The notes beneath the pieces were generated by a model. The model ran no database searches. It was not told the DNA's origin and was given only the letters and a program-made list of their open reading frames with translations. A stretch of 64,000 bases of DNA from the NCBI GenBank assembly GCA_943369665.1, contig CALRNX020000003.1, positions 62,001 through 126,000 of the forward strand, given 5' to 3'. Below, piece by piece: positions 14,655 to 26,200 of this stretch; within the stretch, counting starts at the first letter, position 1, and every line of letters starts with the position of its first letter. Made by a program: the position numbers and the translations under genes. This DNA comes from UKL13-3 sp943369665 (GTDB taxonomy: Bacteria; Bacteroidota; Bacteroidia; UKL13-3).

Positions 14655-16082
14655 TTAGCTAACCATGAACTGATTGGTGTCTGTAGGGATAAGCCTGAAA
14701 ACATTAAACTGCTCTTTTAATAAAAATATCTGTCTACTGATTTCGTATAAGTTGCGCTGGCCCGATTCATATTTTTTTAAGCTACGAAACAATCCGTTAA
14801 AGTGGTTTTGGTAATCTTTTTCATAGTGAAATTTTCTTGTTAAACGTTTAAAAAGGCCAATCTCGCTTTCAATAAGTTTAAGTTCATTGGTGTAAATGCA
14901 GTTCAGGATATTCAATAGCACATTTTCAATTCCTACCCAACTTGATAGGTTGTTTAGGTTAGTAAACATAGTACGTGAACGTAGCAGCAGACTTGAGCTA
15001 AGAGCATAATTACGGTTGTAAAATTCTTTAATAGCGAGCAAGTATAAATAATGATTTCGAAGTCGTGTGCTTACTAATGAGGTGTACTCGTCCGAAATCA
15101 TTTCTTCAATAAATAAAGAGGCTTTATCATAATTTCCACTATTAGTATAATCGAGTACTGTTACATAAATAAAATAAAAAAAACTGCAGTCAAACATCTG
15201 ATAACCTTTTACTTTTAGTACTTTCTCGAAAATGCCTTTATGCACAAGGTGGAACTTATTTGGGTCATTGGTTAAATAATAATACCGACTGTATAAACAC
15301 TGAATTGCTACATCACAATTTGGATACTTGTAAATTAAAAATGAGTGGTTGTAAGTTTTAAATAACTGTTGGAGTTCTTTGTAAGTTTCATCTTTGTATA
15401 GAGGGTTGAATGAAACACTTAGTTTTAAGGTAAGCTCACCACTCAGATAAAAAAAAGCAGATGTTTTATTATTGAGTTTGATATGAATGTCTTTGATTTT
15501 TTTGATTTGTCCGGCTACTTTTTCAGCCGCATATTTATTGGGTAGGTAAAAAAGATCCTGGCAGTCGAGCACTGTTGAGTAAAAAATTTCTTCCAGTTTG
15601 CTTGTCAGATTTTGTTTTTCTTCAATCGTATTTAAAATTTTTAAATACATTTCACTTTTTTTATTGTCGTGTCTGTAAGTGAGAAAAAAGCAGAAATAGA
15701 CTTCTTTAAGTTCATTAAATAGCTCGAGGGCTATGCAGGTTTTTTCCAACTTCCTTAACTCTCGGATAAGACTGTAACGGTCTTTTGAGTAGACAAGTAA
15801 TCTAAGGTTTTGGATTTTCTCTTTTACTTTTATTACGTCATTTTTACTTAGTTCTATTTTAATGGTGATAATATCATCCAGCAATCTGTTCTTTAATGTA
15901 TAGAGATTGTTAAGCCCATCATTATAATTTAGGTTACTCGCAAGTTCTTTGTTGTCAATATCAGGATCTTTACTTATTTCAATAAAAAGATGGTATTTGA
16001 TTTTTTGAGTACTGATTTTTTGAGTCAGCAATGTTTTTTCTTTTACTGAAAGGTTTTGAATAGCAGAACTTAAATAATCCAT
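14655..16082 (-). CDS. Cytoplasmic all-helical protein of unknown function, in operon with T9SS cargo
   Basis: A 475-residue protein with no signal peptide and no convincing membrane helix. It is almost wholly helical, with TPR/solenoid-like spacing, many Tyr, Phe, Leu and Lys residues, and an N-terminal stretch like a small helical bundle (LSVKEKTLLTQKI). I do not recognise the family. It is third in a minus-strand operon after two secreted type B T9SS proteins, 21 bp from the preceding gene. It could be a cytoplasmic helper or regulator of those exports, but this comes only from position. Confidence 0.75.
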   Translation of the reverse strand: MDYLSSAIQNLSVKEKTLLTQKISTQKIKYHLFIEISKDPDIDNKELASNLNYNDGLNNLYTLKNRLLDDIITIKIELSKNDVIKVKEKIQNLRLLVYSKDRYSLIRELRKLEKTCIALELFNELKEVYFCFFLTYRHDNKKSEMYLKILNTIEEKQNLTSKLEEIFYSTVLDCQDLFYLPNKYAAEKVAGQIKKIKDIHIKLNNKTSAFFYLSGELTLKLSVSFNPLYKDETYKELQQLFKTYNHSFLIYKYPNCDVAIQCLYSRYYYLTNDPNKFHLVHKGIFEKVLKVKGYQMFDCSFFYFIYVTVLDYTNSGNYDKASLFIEEMISDEYTSLVSTRLRNHYLYLLAIKEFYNRNYALSSSLLLRSRTMFTNLNNLSSWVGIENVLLNILNCIYTNELKLIESEIGLFKRLTRKFHYEKDYQNHFNGLFRSLKKYESGQRNLYEISRQIFLLKEQFNVFRLIPTDTNQFMVS

Positions 16083-16103
16083 GTTTATTGTATTAAATAG
16101 TTG

Positions 16104-19100
16104 TTAATTACCTCTAATAATTTGCACAGATCCTGTAAGCTTAACAGGAGTATTGTCAGAGAGGGTGGCATTTAGAATAAAGAAATAAACTCCATCAGGA
16201 GCTTCAACTCCATTATCAGTTCCATTCCAGCGTTGATAGGGGTTTGAGGTTCCAAATAATGGGCTGCCCCAGCGATTAAACACTTGAAATGAACACTCCG
16301 TAACAAATGTTAGCGCATCTTGGTTAATTCCAAAATCATCATTTATACCATCATTATCGGGAGTAAAAACATTGGGTAGTTTAACAGGGACAACTTGCGC
16401 AATAGCATTAATCGATTTGGTAAGTGTATCTGTGCACCCCATGCTATCAACCAAAAGGGTAATAGAAAAGAATCCAGGCTTAACAAAACTATATGAGAGT
16501 GGATTAATATTAGGTATTTGGGTTGTGTCTACCAACCATAAAATATTAGGCGTATTCATGTTATGTGCAGTAGCCACAACAGAAAAAGGAACTAAGCCCT
16601 CATTTACCGACAAAGAGAAATCAGCTATAGGTGTTGGCTTAACAGTAACCAATACAGAATCGTAAAAATTAGCACAATCTGTGGCCTTTACCCAATAATG
16701 CATGGTAGCAGCAGGGGCGACACTAATGGAGTTGTTTTTATTGCCTGTGTTCCATATAATATTACTGGTGCCGGTAAAAGTTAGATTTATCTCTTCTCCA
16801 GCGCATAGACTTGCAGGGTTGGGTGCAATGAACCCCGTGACAGCGGGCTTCACTGAGATCTGTTGGTTTATAGCTGCATCACAACCATTAGGAGCTTTGA
16901 AATAATAGGTTATTTTGTGAGTACCGTTACCTAATAAAGGAGGATTGATCATGGTAACGGTATCGGCATCATTGATGATAAACTTGCCGCCTACTGGATT
17001 ACCTATTGGTATAAAAGCTGAGTCATTGAGGCAATATGAACTATTGATTCCTGTGATTGTAATAGAAGGAGGAGTGACGACTCTTATGTTCTGAGTAATG
17101 GAAGCAACACAACCATAGCTTTGATCTACATACTGGTACTCTAGAATATTTGTCATATTCAAATCAAGCATGGTTGGATCAAGCATTTGTATCGGTAAAT
17201 TGTTAATTGTGAATGCTCCCCCTGCAGGTGCGGCTTGTAGAGCAACTAAATCGGAAGTAATACAAAATACCGAATCCACTCCGATGAAATAAGGTTTTGG
17301 TAATGGAGCGATGTAAATCGTTTTGTAAATTGAATTTACGCATCCAGTAGCTGGATTTGTATAAGTATACTCAAGGCTATGAAATCCTGTATCCAGCAGA
17401 GTTGGATTAATTTCTGTGGCGTTGTTGCCATCTATTTTAAATGTGCCACCAGTAGGTGATGCATTTAAAATAGTAGAAGCTGAATTCTTGCAATAATTGG
17501 TATTCATACCAATGAATGAAAGAGCAGGCTTATCAATTCTAATACTTTTAGTGACTGAATCTGTACATAAATAATTAGGATCGGTGTATACATATAAAAT
17601 TTTATGAGTTCCCACGCTTAACGAAGAGGGGTTTAATGTTAAAGCAGGATTACCATCAACAAAAAAACTACCTCCAGCAGGACTTCCAATTAAATTAATT
17701 GTTGGAGAAACGGGGCAATACACGGAATCAAGATTGTCGATTGATGCAGTAGTTTTTACAATCCTAAACGTTGTTGTATCACTGTCACCACAGTTTCCTC
17801 CATCCGTGTAGTAATATATAATACGATGCAATCCTGTATCAAGTAAGGCTGGATTAAGTGTAAAAGTGGGGGTTCCATCAATGGTAAATGATCCTCCTAT
17901 TGGAGTTCCTACTAACGCTGCTGCTGGTTCGTAAGAACAATATGAAGAGCTTAATCCACTTATTTGAGCAACTATATTTGATACAACTTCAATAACTCTC
18001 GTATCCGAACCTACGCAGCCATCAGGGTCGGAATAGGTATATGTGATAAAATGCATACCAAGACCTAAGGTTGCTGCACTAAATGAAGAGGCTGGATTCC
18101 CATCAATGGTAAATAGACCTCCTACAGGCGAACCTTTAAGTTGTACTATCGGTGATGATAAACAATAGCTGCCACCAAGACTATCAATAGATACTAAAGG
18201 GGTATAAACCTTCACAAGTTGTGTATCACGGGAGGTACATCTATTTCCCGAAGGCTCGGTATAAACATAAATGACGGTATGATTGCCTTTTCCAAGTGCA
18301 GTAGGATTAAACACTGTAGCACTAGCTCCATTTATAAAAAATGTTCCCCCTGAAGGAATACGTGAGCCGGCAAGTGTTATTGGCGCATCGGAAAGGCAAT
18401 ATTTGCTTTTAAGAACCGTTGAATCGCGAATGATAAGAGGAGAAGATAAGACCGTTACTGACCGCGTGAAAGTATCTTGTTTGCCGCATGCACCTGAAGA
18501 TAACATCTTAACCTGGTAAGTGCCGGGAGAACTGAACACCTTAACTGGATTAGCAGCAGTAATCACGGGGCTCCCGTCTCCAAAATACCAACGAATAGCC
18601 CCGCCACATTTTCCAGCAGTAGCGTTAAAAATAAAAGGTGTACCCGCACATCCGGAGTTGTTTGTAAAAGTAGCACCAGATATTGATTCTGATACGTAAA
18701 CAGAGTCAATGGCAAACCCTTCATGAGCACATTCATATCCTCCAGCATTTCTTACAAAACGCCATCTTAATTTAACATTCGATTTCCCGCCCATACCCGC
18801 GAGGCAATGACGAGCAGTATTCCATATTCCGCATAAAGGAATCAATCCACATCCAGGGGTATAAGTATTTCCACCACAGGGAGAATTGCGCAACGCACCG
18901 CTCCATGAAATTCCTGCACCACGATTATCATTGTACCAATTAAGCGTGTTGCATTCATCATTTGGTTCATTATAATTCCCAATCATTGTCCAAGGACCAT
19001 TATTTACAGATGCTTCGAAAACAACACCCATCCAGTTATTTTCAAGTTCTACCAAAAATTTAAAACTGATAAATGGAGCTTGTACATTGGTAAAGTCAAA

Positions 19101-19376
19101 AGGTCTTGTTTCAAGATAAGTACCACTAAGGGGTAGACTTACATACTGATTAAGCGGGCCACTCACCCATGATTTAGTTCCCTCTCCTGCAACATTCATT
19201 GAGGTTTTAGCTGGAGTACCCCATGTCCATATCTGTGATCCTCCAAAGGTGTATCCTCCATTTGTTGTTTCAAAATTTTCGTAATACGGAAATGTATTGA
19301 TGGTTTGCGCCTGTAGGTTTACCAAACCACAAATGAATGCAATTAAGGTTATGAATATTGTTATATGCTTTTTCAT
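16104..19376 (-). CDS. Secreted repeat protein with T9SS type B (gliding-associated) C-terminal domain, paralog 2
   Basis: A 1090-residue secreted protein. The ATG at 19374-19376 begins the signal peptide (MKKHITIFITLIAFICGLVNLQAQ); longer starts would overlap the previous gene. After a jelly-roll-like N-terminal domain (about 30-230) comes a PKD-like domain with RWYFGDGSPV, seven modules of about 80 residues built on a Cys, then GSPxGGxF, then a P..L..G.H.I.Y.Y core and a Cys, an Ig-like module, and a CHU_C domain (VKLPNVFTPDNDGINDDFG, FQVFNRWG). The last domain routes the protein through the T9SS without type A processing. It is paralogous to the gene 4 bp upstream throughout its length apart from the N-terminus. 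Likely an adhesin or surface filament. Confidence 0.9.
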   Translation of the reverse strand: MKKHITIFITLIAFICGLVNLQAQTINTFPYYENFETTNGGYTFGGSQIWTWGTPAKTSMNVAGEGTKSWVSGPLNQYVSLPLSGTYLETRPFDFTNVQAPFISFKFLVELENNWMGVVFEASVNNGPWTMIGNYNEPNDECNTLNWYNDNRGAGISWSGALRNSPCGGNTYTPGCGLIPLCGIWNTARHCLAGMGGKSNVKLRWRFVRNAGGYECAHEGFAIDSVYVSESISGATFTNNSGCAGTPFIFNATAGKCGGAIRWYFGDGSPVITAANPVKVFSSPGTYQVKMLSSGACGKQDTFTRSVTVLSSPLIIRDSTVLKSKYCLSDAPITLAGSRIPSGGTFFINGASATVFNPTALGKGNHTVIYVYTEPSGNRCTSRDTQLVKVYTPLVSIDSLGGSYCLSSPIVQLKGSPVGGLFTIDGNPASSFSAATLGLGMHFITYTYSDPDGCVGSDTRVIEVVSNIVAQISGLSSSYCSYEPAAALVGTPIGGSFTIDGTPTFTLNPALLDTGLHRIIYYYTDGGNCGDSDTTTFRIVKTTASIDNLDSVYCPVSPTINLIGSPAGGSFFVDGNPALTLNPSSLSVGTHKILYVYTDPNYLCTDSVTKSIRIDKPALSFIGMNTNYCKNSASTILNASPTGGTFKIDGNNATEINPTLLDTGFHSLEYTYTNPATGCVNSIYKTIYIAPLPKPYFIGVDSVFCITSDLVALQAAPAGGAFTINNLPIQMLDPTMLDLNMTNILEYQYVDQSYGCVASITQNIRVVTPPSITITGINSSYCLNDSAFIPIGNPVGGKFIINDADTVTMINPPLLGNGTHKITYYFKAPNGCDAAINQQISVKPAVTGFIAPNPASLCAGEEINLTFTGTSNIIWNTGNKNNSISVAPAATMHYWVKATDCANFYDSVLVTVKPTPIADFSLSVNEGLVPFSVVATAHNMNTPNILWLVDTTQIPNINPLSYSFVKPGFFSITLLVDSMGCTDTLTKSINAIAQVVPVKLPNVFTPDNDGINDDFGINQDALTFVTECSFQVFNRWGSPLFGTSNPYQRWNGTDNGVEAPDGVYFFILNATLSDNTPVKLTGSVQIIRGN

Positions 19377-19380
19377 TCTA

Positions 19381-22300
19381 TTAATTTCTTCTGATGAGTT
19401 GAACAGGACCAGTGAGTTTAACAGGTGTGTTATCGGATAAAGAAGCATTAAGGATAAAAAAGTAAACACCGTCTGGAGCATTGGTTCCTTTATCGGTTCC
19501 ATCCCATCGTTTATAAGGATCAGACGTTTCGAACAAGAGATTACCCCAGCGGTTGAATATCTGGAACGAACATTCATTAATGAAACGTTGCGCATCGCGA
19601 TTAATTCCAAAATCGTCATTTATACCATCATTATCTGGAGTAAAAACATTAGGCAGTTTAACAGGAACAACCTGCTCTATACCATTCACGAATCGGGTAA
19701 GCGTATCCGTACATCCCATGCTATCCACAACCAGTGTAATTGCAAATTGCCCAGGCTTATTAATCTTATACTCCAGGGGATTAATCTGTGATATCATCAT
19801 TGTATCCAATATCCATGACAGATTGGTAGTATTCACATTATATGCGGTAGCTTGCACAGAAAACGGGGTTAATCCTTCGTCAACCGATAAAGAAAAGTCG
19901 GCTTTAGGCATCGGCTTAACGCTTACCAGCACTGAATCATAAAAACTTGCACAATCTTTAGCTTTTATCCAATAATGTATTGTTGAAGTAGGGGTAAATA
20001 TGATGGATTTCAACGTTTGTCCTGTATTCCAAACAATATTAGCATTACCCGTAAACTCAAGTTTTACTTCTTCTCCAAGGCATACACTTACCGGATTAGG
20101 TTGAATGTTTCCTATAATTCCAGGATTTACGGTAATCTGTCTGCTAATAGACGCATCACACCCATTGGCAGCGTTAAAGTAATAGGTTATTTTATGTATT
20201 CCACTACCCAATAAAGCAGGGTCGACTGAAGTAACAGTATCTGTATTGTTAATAATAAATTTACCACCAACGGGATTCCCTGTTGGGGTAAACGCAAAAT
20301 CGGTTATGCAATATGAATCGTTGATGCCACTAATAGTAACGGAAGGAGGGGTAACCACTTTAATACTTTTACTAACCGAAGCTACACAACCAAAATTTTG
20401 CTCCACATATTGATATTGTACGATGTGGTTTGTGTTTAAATCGAGTACTGAAGGATCAAGAATCTGTACGGGCAAGTTATCAATCGTAAATGCCCCCCCA
20501 GTTGGCTGTCCATGCAAAGTCACTAGATCTGAAGTAATACAGAATACAGAGTCAAGACCAACAAAATAGGGTTTTGGCAAAGGGGCTATGTAAATAGTTT
20601 TACTTAAAGTATTTGTACATCCTGTTACCGGGTTGGTATACGAATACACAAGATTGTAAAACCCGGTATCAAGTATCGTTGGGTTGATTTCTGTAACGCT
20701 GGTTCCATTAAGTTTAAATGAGCCTCCTGCCGGAGTGGCTCTTAATAATACGTTAGCAGAACTCTTGCAATAACTATCATTAATACCTGTAAACGCTAGT
20801 ACTGGTTTATCAATTCTGATAGTCTTCAATACCGAATCTATACATAAAGAAATAGGGTCGACATACACGTATAGTATTTTGTGATTGGCCACCGACATTG
20901 CAGCAGGGTTAAAAGAAAGGGCGGCATTGCCATCAACATAAAAATCTCCTCCTGCAGGACTTCCCGACAAGTTTACTACAGGTGAAGTAGGGCAATACAC
21001 TGAATCAAGATTGTTGATAGCAGCTTCTATTTTAGTAATGTTCACATCAAAAGTATCTTTATCTCCACAGCTACCTCCATCAGAGTATGAGTAGATAATA
21101 CGATGCAACCCGGAACTCAGCATTATCGGATTAAGTGTTGTTGAAACGATGCCGTCAATCGTAAATATTCCTCCGGAAGGTGTTGCAGTTAAGGCAAGTG
21201 GCGGTTCATACGAACAATAGGAAGAGTTCAGGCCACTTATCTGTGCAACAATATTTGATACTACTTCTATAGATCGAGAGTCAGATCCCACACATCCATC
21301 AGGATCTGTATAGGTATAAGTAATAATATGATTACCAAGCCCCAAAGCTGCTGCACTGAATGAAGTTGCGATGTTGCCGTCAACCATAAATGTTCCCCCT
21401 GCCGGAGAGCCTTTAAGCTGCACTAAAGGAGATGATAAACAATAGCTCCCCCCCAAACTATCGATGGATACAGATGGAATATATACCCTCACGATTTGTG
21501 TGTCGCGCATGGTGCATCTATTACCTGAGGGCTCTGTATAAATATAGACTACCGTATGATTACCTATACCAAGTGCCGAAGGATTAAAAGCAGAAGCGAT
21601 AGAACCATTAACATAAAATGTTCCGCCTGCAGGAGTCCGCGATCCAGCGAGTGTAACAGGCCCATCAGATACGCAGTACTTATTTTTAAGCACCGTGGAA
21701 TCACTAACCACCAATGGAGGTGGATTCACTGTAACGATTTTAGTTAGGGTATCCTGTTTCCCGCAATACGATGTAACAATAAGTTTTGCTGCATAAGTAC
21801 CAGGATTTTTATAAACGTGCACTGCATTTGCCACATTAAGGTTCGGGCTTCCATCTCCAAAGTCCCATTTGTTTGCAGTAATACATTGGTGTAGGGTTGC
21901 AGTAAAAATCATTGGAGCATTAACGCAAGCATTAGGAGCATTAAAGTTGAATGGAGGAGGTGATGGATCACCAATAAAAATGGAATCGACACCCACGCCT
22001 TCTGCTTCTTGTTGTGATCCTGTTGATGCAAATCGAAAGCGGAAATATACATTAGGCTCACCTTTCAAAAAATCAATACAATGTTTGGATACGACCCATC
22101 TGCCACAGATGTTATTGGTACATCCTGCACCCCATGAACCACCTCTGTTTTCAGTATTTCCCGACCAAGTTGCTCCACTATTATACCAGTTTTGAGTATT
22201 GCATCCATTGGCCTCCCCGGAGGTTCCTAAACTTTGAAAATTTATACCATTAGTAGAATATTCCAGCACAACACTTTCCCATCCATTCTCTACTTCTAAG

Positions 22301-22938
22301 AAAAATTTAAAAGAGATAAGTGGACTCTTAAGGGTTGTAAAATCGAAGCAAGGAAAGGTTAGGAAAGAAGCATCGTTAGACGAGTAATTTCCGTTAGGAA
22401 AACCATTATACCAAGAACGGATTCCTTCTCCCGGTTTCATTTTCGTTTTGTTCGGGCTACCCCATCCCCAACTGCTGTTTGTGCCATTGGCAGAAAATCC
22501 TCCATCATTGATTTCGAAATTTTCCAGATAAGGGAAAGAACTTATTTTAGTAACCAATCGCACTTGGGCTGTATCATTATTGCGCGCAATATCTCCTGGC
22601 AAGCTTGTAAACGCTTTTATATCGTTTACCCCTGGGAGTCTGTTAAAATTAGTATTGAACTTATACGTAATAGTAGAACCTGCAGTCAGGGGAGCAGAAA
22701 TGATTTCCGTTGTAATTGGCCCGTTGTTAATTCTATAGGAAATATCAAAGTTGCTTATGGTTGATGCTCCAAGGTTTCTTACCTGAACAGAAATACTGTC
22801 ATTATTTGCGTTAATCGCACAATTTCCTGCAGTAGGATATGTAATTGCAAGAAGAGCTAAGTTTTGCGAATAACAAAATCCAAAATTCGAAAGGATTAAG
22901 ATCAACACAATTTTTACAATAAGCGACTTTCTTTTCAT
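19381..22938 (-). CDS. Secreted repeat protein with T9SS type B (gliding-associated) C-terminal domain, paralog 1
   Basis: An 1185-residue secreted protein, first gene of the minus-strand operon. The ATG at 22936-22938 starts a signal peptide ending near CYSQ. It has an extra CARDB-like N-terminal domain (about 25-130: ISVQVRNLGASTISNFDISY), a jelly-roll-like domain similar to its paralog, a PKD domain (NKWDFGDGSP), seven Cys/GGxF modules and a terminal CHU_C domain (VKLPNVFTPDNDGINDDFG, FQIFNRWG). The modules align one to one with those of the downstream paralog, so the pair came from a whole-gene tandem duplication. Function in adhesion or gliding is inferred from the C-terminal class. Confidence 0.9.
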   Translation of the reverse strand: MKRKSLIVKIVLILILSNFGFCYSQNLALLAITYPTAGNCAINANNDSISVQVRNLGASTISNFDISYRINNGPITTEIISAPLTAGSTITYKFNTNFNRLPGVNDIKAFTSLPGDIARNNDTAQVRLVTKISSFPYLENFEINDGGFSANGTNSSWGWGSPNKTKMKPGEGIRSWYNGFPNGNYSSNDASFLTFPCFDFTTLKSPLISFKFFLEVENGWESVVLEYSTNGINFQSLGTSGEANGCNTQNWYNSGATWSGNTENRGGSWGAGCTNNICGRWVVSKHCIDFLKGEPNVYFRFRFASTGSQQEAEGVGVDSIFIGDPSPPPFNFNAPNACVNAPMIFTATLHQCITANKWDFGDGSPNLNVANAVHVYKNPGTYAAKLIVTSYCGKQDTLTKIVTVNPPPLVVSDSTVLKNKYCVSDGPVTLAGSRTPAGGTFYVNGSIASAFNPSALGIGNHTVVYIYTEPSGNRCTMRDTQIVRVYIPSVSIDSLGGSYCLSSPLVQLKGSPAGGTFMVDGNIATSFSAAALGLGNHIITYTYTDPDGCVGSDSRSIEVVSNIVAQISGLNSSYCSYEPPLALTATPSGGIFTIDGIVSTTLNPIMLSSGLHRIIYSYSDGGSCGDKDTFDVNITKIEAAINNLDSVYCPTSPVVNLSGSPAGGDFYVDGNAALSFNPAAMSVANHKILYVYVDPISLCIDSVLKTIRIDKPVLAFTGINDSYCKSSANVLLRATPAGGSFKLNGTSVTEINPTILDTGFYNLVYSYTNPVTGCTNTLSKTIYIAPLPKPYFVGLDSVFCITSDLVTLHGQPTGGAFTIDNLPVQILDPSVLDLNTNHIVQYQYVEQNFGCVASVSKSIKVVTPPSVTISGINDSYCITDFAFTPTGNPVGGKFIINNTDTVTSVDPALLGSGIHKITYYFNAANGCDASISRQITVNPGIIGNIQPNPVSVCLGEEVKLEFTGNANIVWNTGQTLKSIIFTPTSTIHYWIKAKDCASFYDSVLVSVKPMPKADFSLSVDEGLTPFSVQATAYNVNTTNLSWILDTMMISQINPLEYKINKPGQFAITLVVDSMGCTDTLTRFVNGIEQVVPVKLPNVFTPDNDGINDDFGINRDAQRFINECSFQIFNRWGNLLFETSDPYKRWDGTDKGTNAPDGVYFFILNASLSDNTPVKLTGPVQLIRRN

Positions 22939-23291
22939 ATTCAAAATTTTTACGACACGGTGATTGAAGATGCAAACATAAATTGAACATGTGAGGCTAA
23001 AGTTAAGTATGTAAGATGGGCCTTAGTTATTTCTTAACTTTAGAATAGTTTCTAGTTACATTGATATATGTTAAAGACCGAAAGTCCCACAAGGAATAGC
23101 GTATTAACAATTGAATGTTAAATGATCGAGGGTGTTGTTTAAGGATATAATGTGAGTAAAAAAATGTTCTTAACGATTTAATAATATCAAACCCTCATTA
23201 AGTTGAAGTATTGATGATTTAACCTTAACTCAGCAAATACCCTTTGCATGATATGGCTTGGATACTTTTGCGCGGTTATCCATCAGTTACA
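22939..23291. other. Divergent intergenic region between the two T9SS operons
   Basis: No gene. It holds the minus-strand promoter at 22973-22980 and presumably the start of the long plus-strand operon, for which I found no clear -7 element. A+T rich. Confidence 0.4.
22973..22980 (-). promoter_or_regulatory. -7 element of the minus-strand T9SS operon
   Basis: TATGTTTG read on the minus strand matches TAnnTTTG exactly, about 35 bp upstream of the ATG. The -33 region has only a partial match (TTTA with a 17-bp spacer). Confidence 0.45.
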
Positions 23292-26200
23292 ATGAACACA
23301 CTTAAAATTGGAAGGAAAAATAGAGCAATCTGTTTTTCCAAATACAAGCTCAATGCTTTGACATTATATGTTGGCTTTATATTTGGCCTGGCTTATGCTT
23401 CACCGTTATATGCACAAACCAATACTGCATCCTATCAATTCTTACCCGATACCATAGGTTCTTTAAGTCTTGATAGAAATGGAAACGTAATAGTACTTTC
23501 CGATCAAGCAGATATTATTTCTCCTTTATCCCAACAGGTAAATTCTGCTGTAATAAACTTACCCTTTGATGTCTTTTTTATGGGTAGTAGTTATTCGCAT
23601 TTTATGGTAAATGTAAATGGATGCCTTGTTATGGCACCTTCTGCGTCTATTAGTTTTACTCCTTCATTGGCTAATAATTATACTGGAGTAGCGAGTCAAT
23701 ATGCTGTATTTGCTCCTTTTTGGGATGTGCTTAAAACTCCCGCTACTAAAGGCGTTAAATATACTGTATCAGGAGTTGCCCCTTACAGAAGTTTAACTGT
23801 AGAGTGGTATGCTTTACCTGGATCGGTATCAACTTCAACTGATTTTGATATGCAGTTTCAATTTAGGTTATATGAGTCTTCTAATATTATAGAGTACGTA
23901 TACGGAAAGATGCAAATAGGTCAAAACGTCAATACACCTATTACTACATCTATCGGTTTTTCTACGGCTGCAGCAGGTAGAGACAGTTCTTTTATCAGTG
24001 TGATGAATATAGATAGTTTTTATGTATCAAGGTTAAGAACCGACCTTGCTGCTTCGCAAAACTTAGTCAATACACAAGCTTCAGGTGTGATCAAAGGATT
24101 ACACAATATGCACGAAGGACATAGAACAAGACTCGCTTTTGTTCCATATCCAATATTGGCCCCAGGTAATCTCATCACATTTAATGTTTCTTCAAATGAG
24201 GCCTTATTATACTGGGATGATTATACAACCGATGAAATAGGGTTTAAACTTTACAGGGTAAACAAAATAAATGAACCGGAGTTTGATACCACATTAGCGG
24301 CTAATATTACATTCAGAAATTTAGCTAATCTTTTACCGGGAACTACTTACCAGTATAGAGTACAGGGTTATAATAACTATACTTCGGCATACAGTAATAT
24401 TGTAACGTTTCGCACTGCTGACGCAGATACACTTTATGCTGTGCAATCCGGAAACTGGAACGATACAGCTACATGGGGAGGGTTTGTTCCCGGCAAAAAT
24501 ACTGTAGTAGAAATTCCTGCATCGTTTTCGGTGAAGCTGAATATAAATGAGGCCCGATGCCACCAACTTATTGTATATGGTGAGCTTACATTTGCTGATC
24601 AGGCAACATCACAAAAGCTATATGTTAATTATGATGTGGTTAATTATGGTAGCATAAACGCATGGCCAACTCCTACATATAATAATACAGGAAACGAAAT
24701 TATTATCGGACGTAATGTGTTGAACAATAATATTCTTAATCTCTTTAAAACCACGTCCTCATACACGAATGCAATTAGTTTGCGTTTTACAGGAAACGAT
24801 CATTCTAAGCTAACTGGCAATGGAGATACCACAAATATTTATGCGTTAATAAGCGACAAATCTGGTGCAAAAGACTCGCTTACTATCAATCCAATCCGAC
24901 TCACAGTTAAAGGTGCTGCCACTGATTTGGAATCAAATGGAGCATTGCTTTCAGCATCAGTAACACATACAGGTATCGTATTAATAGGAGGATCCTATAT
25001 TTTGCAGAATAGGGTATTCCCGAGTCGCGATCTTGCATCCGTTAAAGGGTTTTCGGTGGTTGTTGATAACCCTGGATTCACAGTAACACCTCTTGCCGGA
25101 GACTTTACGATTAACGGATTATGCCTGTTAAAATTAAAACAAGGTTCAATTACTATCCAAGGTTCATTGCAACTGGGTGCACTGGCATCATTAGTTGTGG
25201 AAGGTGGAGAGTTTATGATTACCAATCAGCTTAAAAATTATAATACTACCAGTGATGCTTTTTTTACCCAAAATGGCGGCCGCATTATTACTGGTGGACT
25301 TGTATTTAACGCTACCCAAAATAATATTAATCTTCTTGATGGAGTGTTGATATCGGATGGGAATGCACAACTGTTGGCAGATCTAAGCGTTTCTAAATTC
25401 GGAAAACATAAAATGCTTTTCGGAACATCCATTAATGCTACAGTTAAACAATACACTATAAGTGGAGTCTTTGCTGGGGTATTTATTGATAGTATTGTGA
25501 ATACAGCATCTGTTACAGAACTTACCCTTAACGGGAATACAATTATTAATAACGCATTGTTTATTGGGAGTAATGATACTATTGAGATCGGATTACACCA
25601 ATTAACTATCAATGCTGATTCAGTAACCATTAATGGAAGCATACAAAGCAACGATATAGCTTCAAAAATCATATTCTCTTCACCAAACAATCAAGTTGTT
25701 TCAGGAAACGGAAACTTAAAAGTGAGTTCAGTGGAAATAAGCAAAGAGGATACTTTTAGTTCTATTTCGTTTAATATTTTTAATCCTTTGATGGTTAATA
25801 ATATTGGATTTTATGGGGGTAAGATTATACATGCAGATAAGTTAAAAGTAGGAAATATCTCCACCACTTCAATAGTAAGAATAGGAAGATCCAATATTAT
25901 TGGAAACGGAAGTTATCTTGATGTAAGCCCTGATTATGTTAATCCGAAACAGTTGTATATTGAATATAACACAGAGTACTCGCAAAGAAATACAGGTTGC
26001 GAAATTCCACTAAGCAGAAAAATTTCGGGTTTGTTTTTCGCAAACGGATATGGTGTGAAAATAGGAGGCGGAGATATAGAAGTAACGGATACATTGGTTT
26101 TGCAATCTGGAAAAGTAGAATCATCCTTAAATAATCAGGTTGTTTTCACAGATACTTCTAACTCACAATCGATGAAGGTTATTTCAGGCAGTTATTTTAC

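Noticed and set aside
16104..19619. Longer start for paralog 2 overlapping paralog 1
   Set aside because: The extension reads the antisense-like alternate frame of the upstream gene end and would bury the signal peptide 81 residues inside.
25238..25690. 150-codon minus-strand open frame
   Set aside because: Antisense to the giant type A gene at 23292; hydrophobic low-complexity translation typical of shadow frames.
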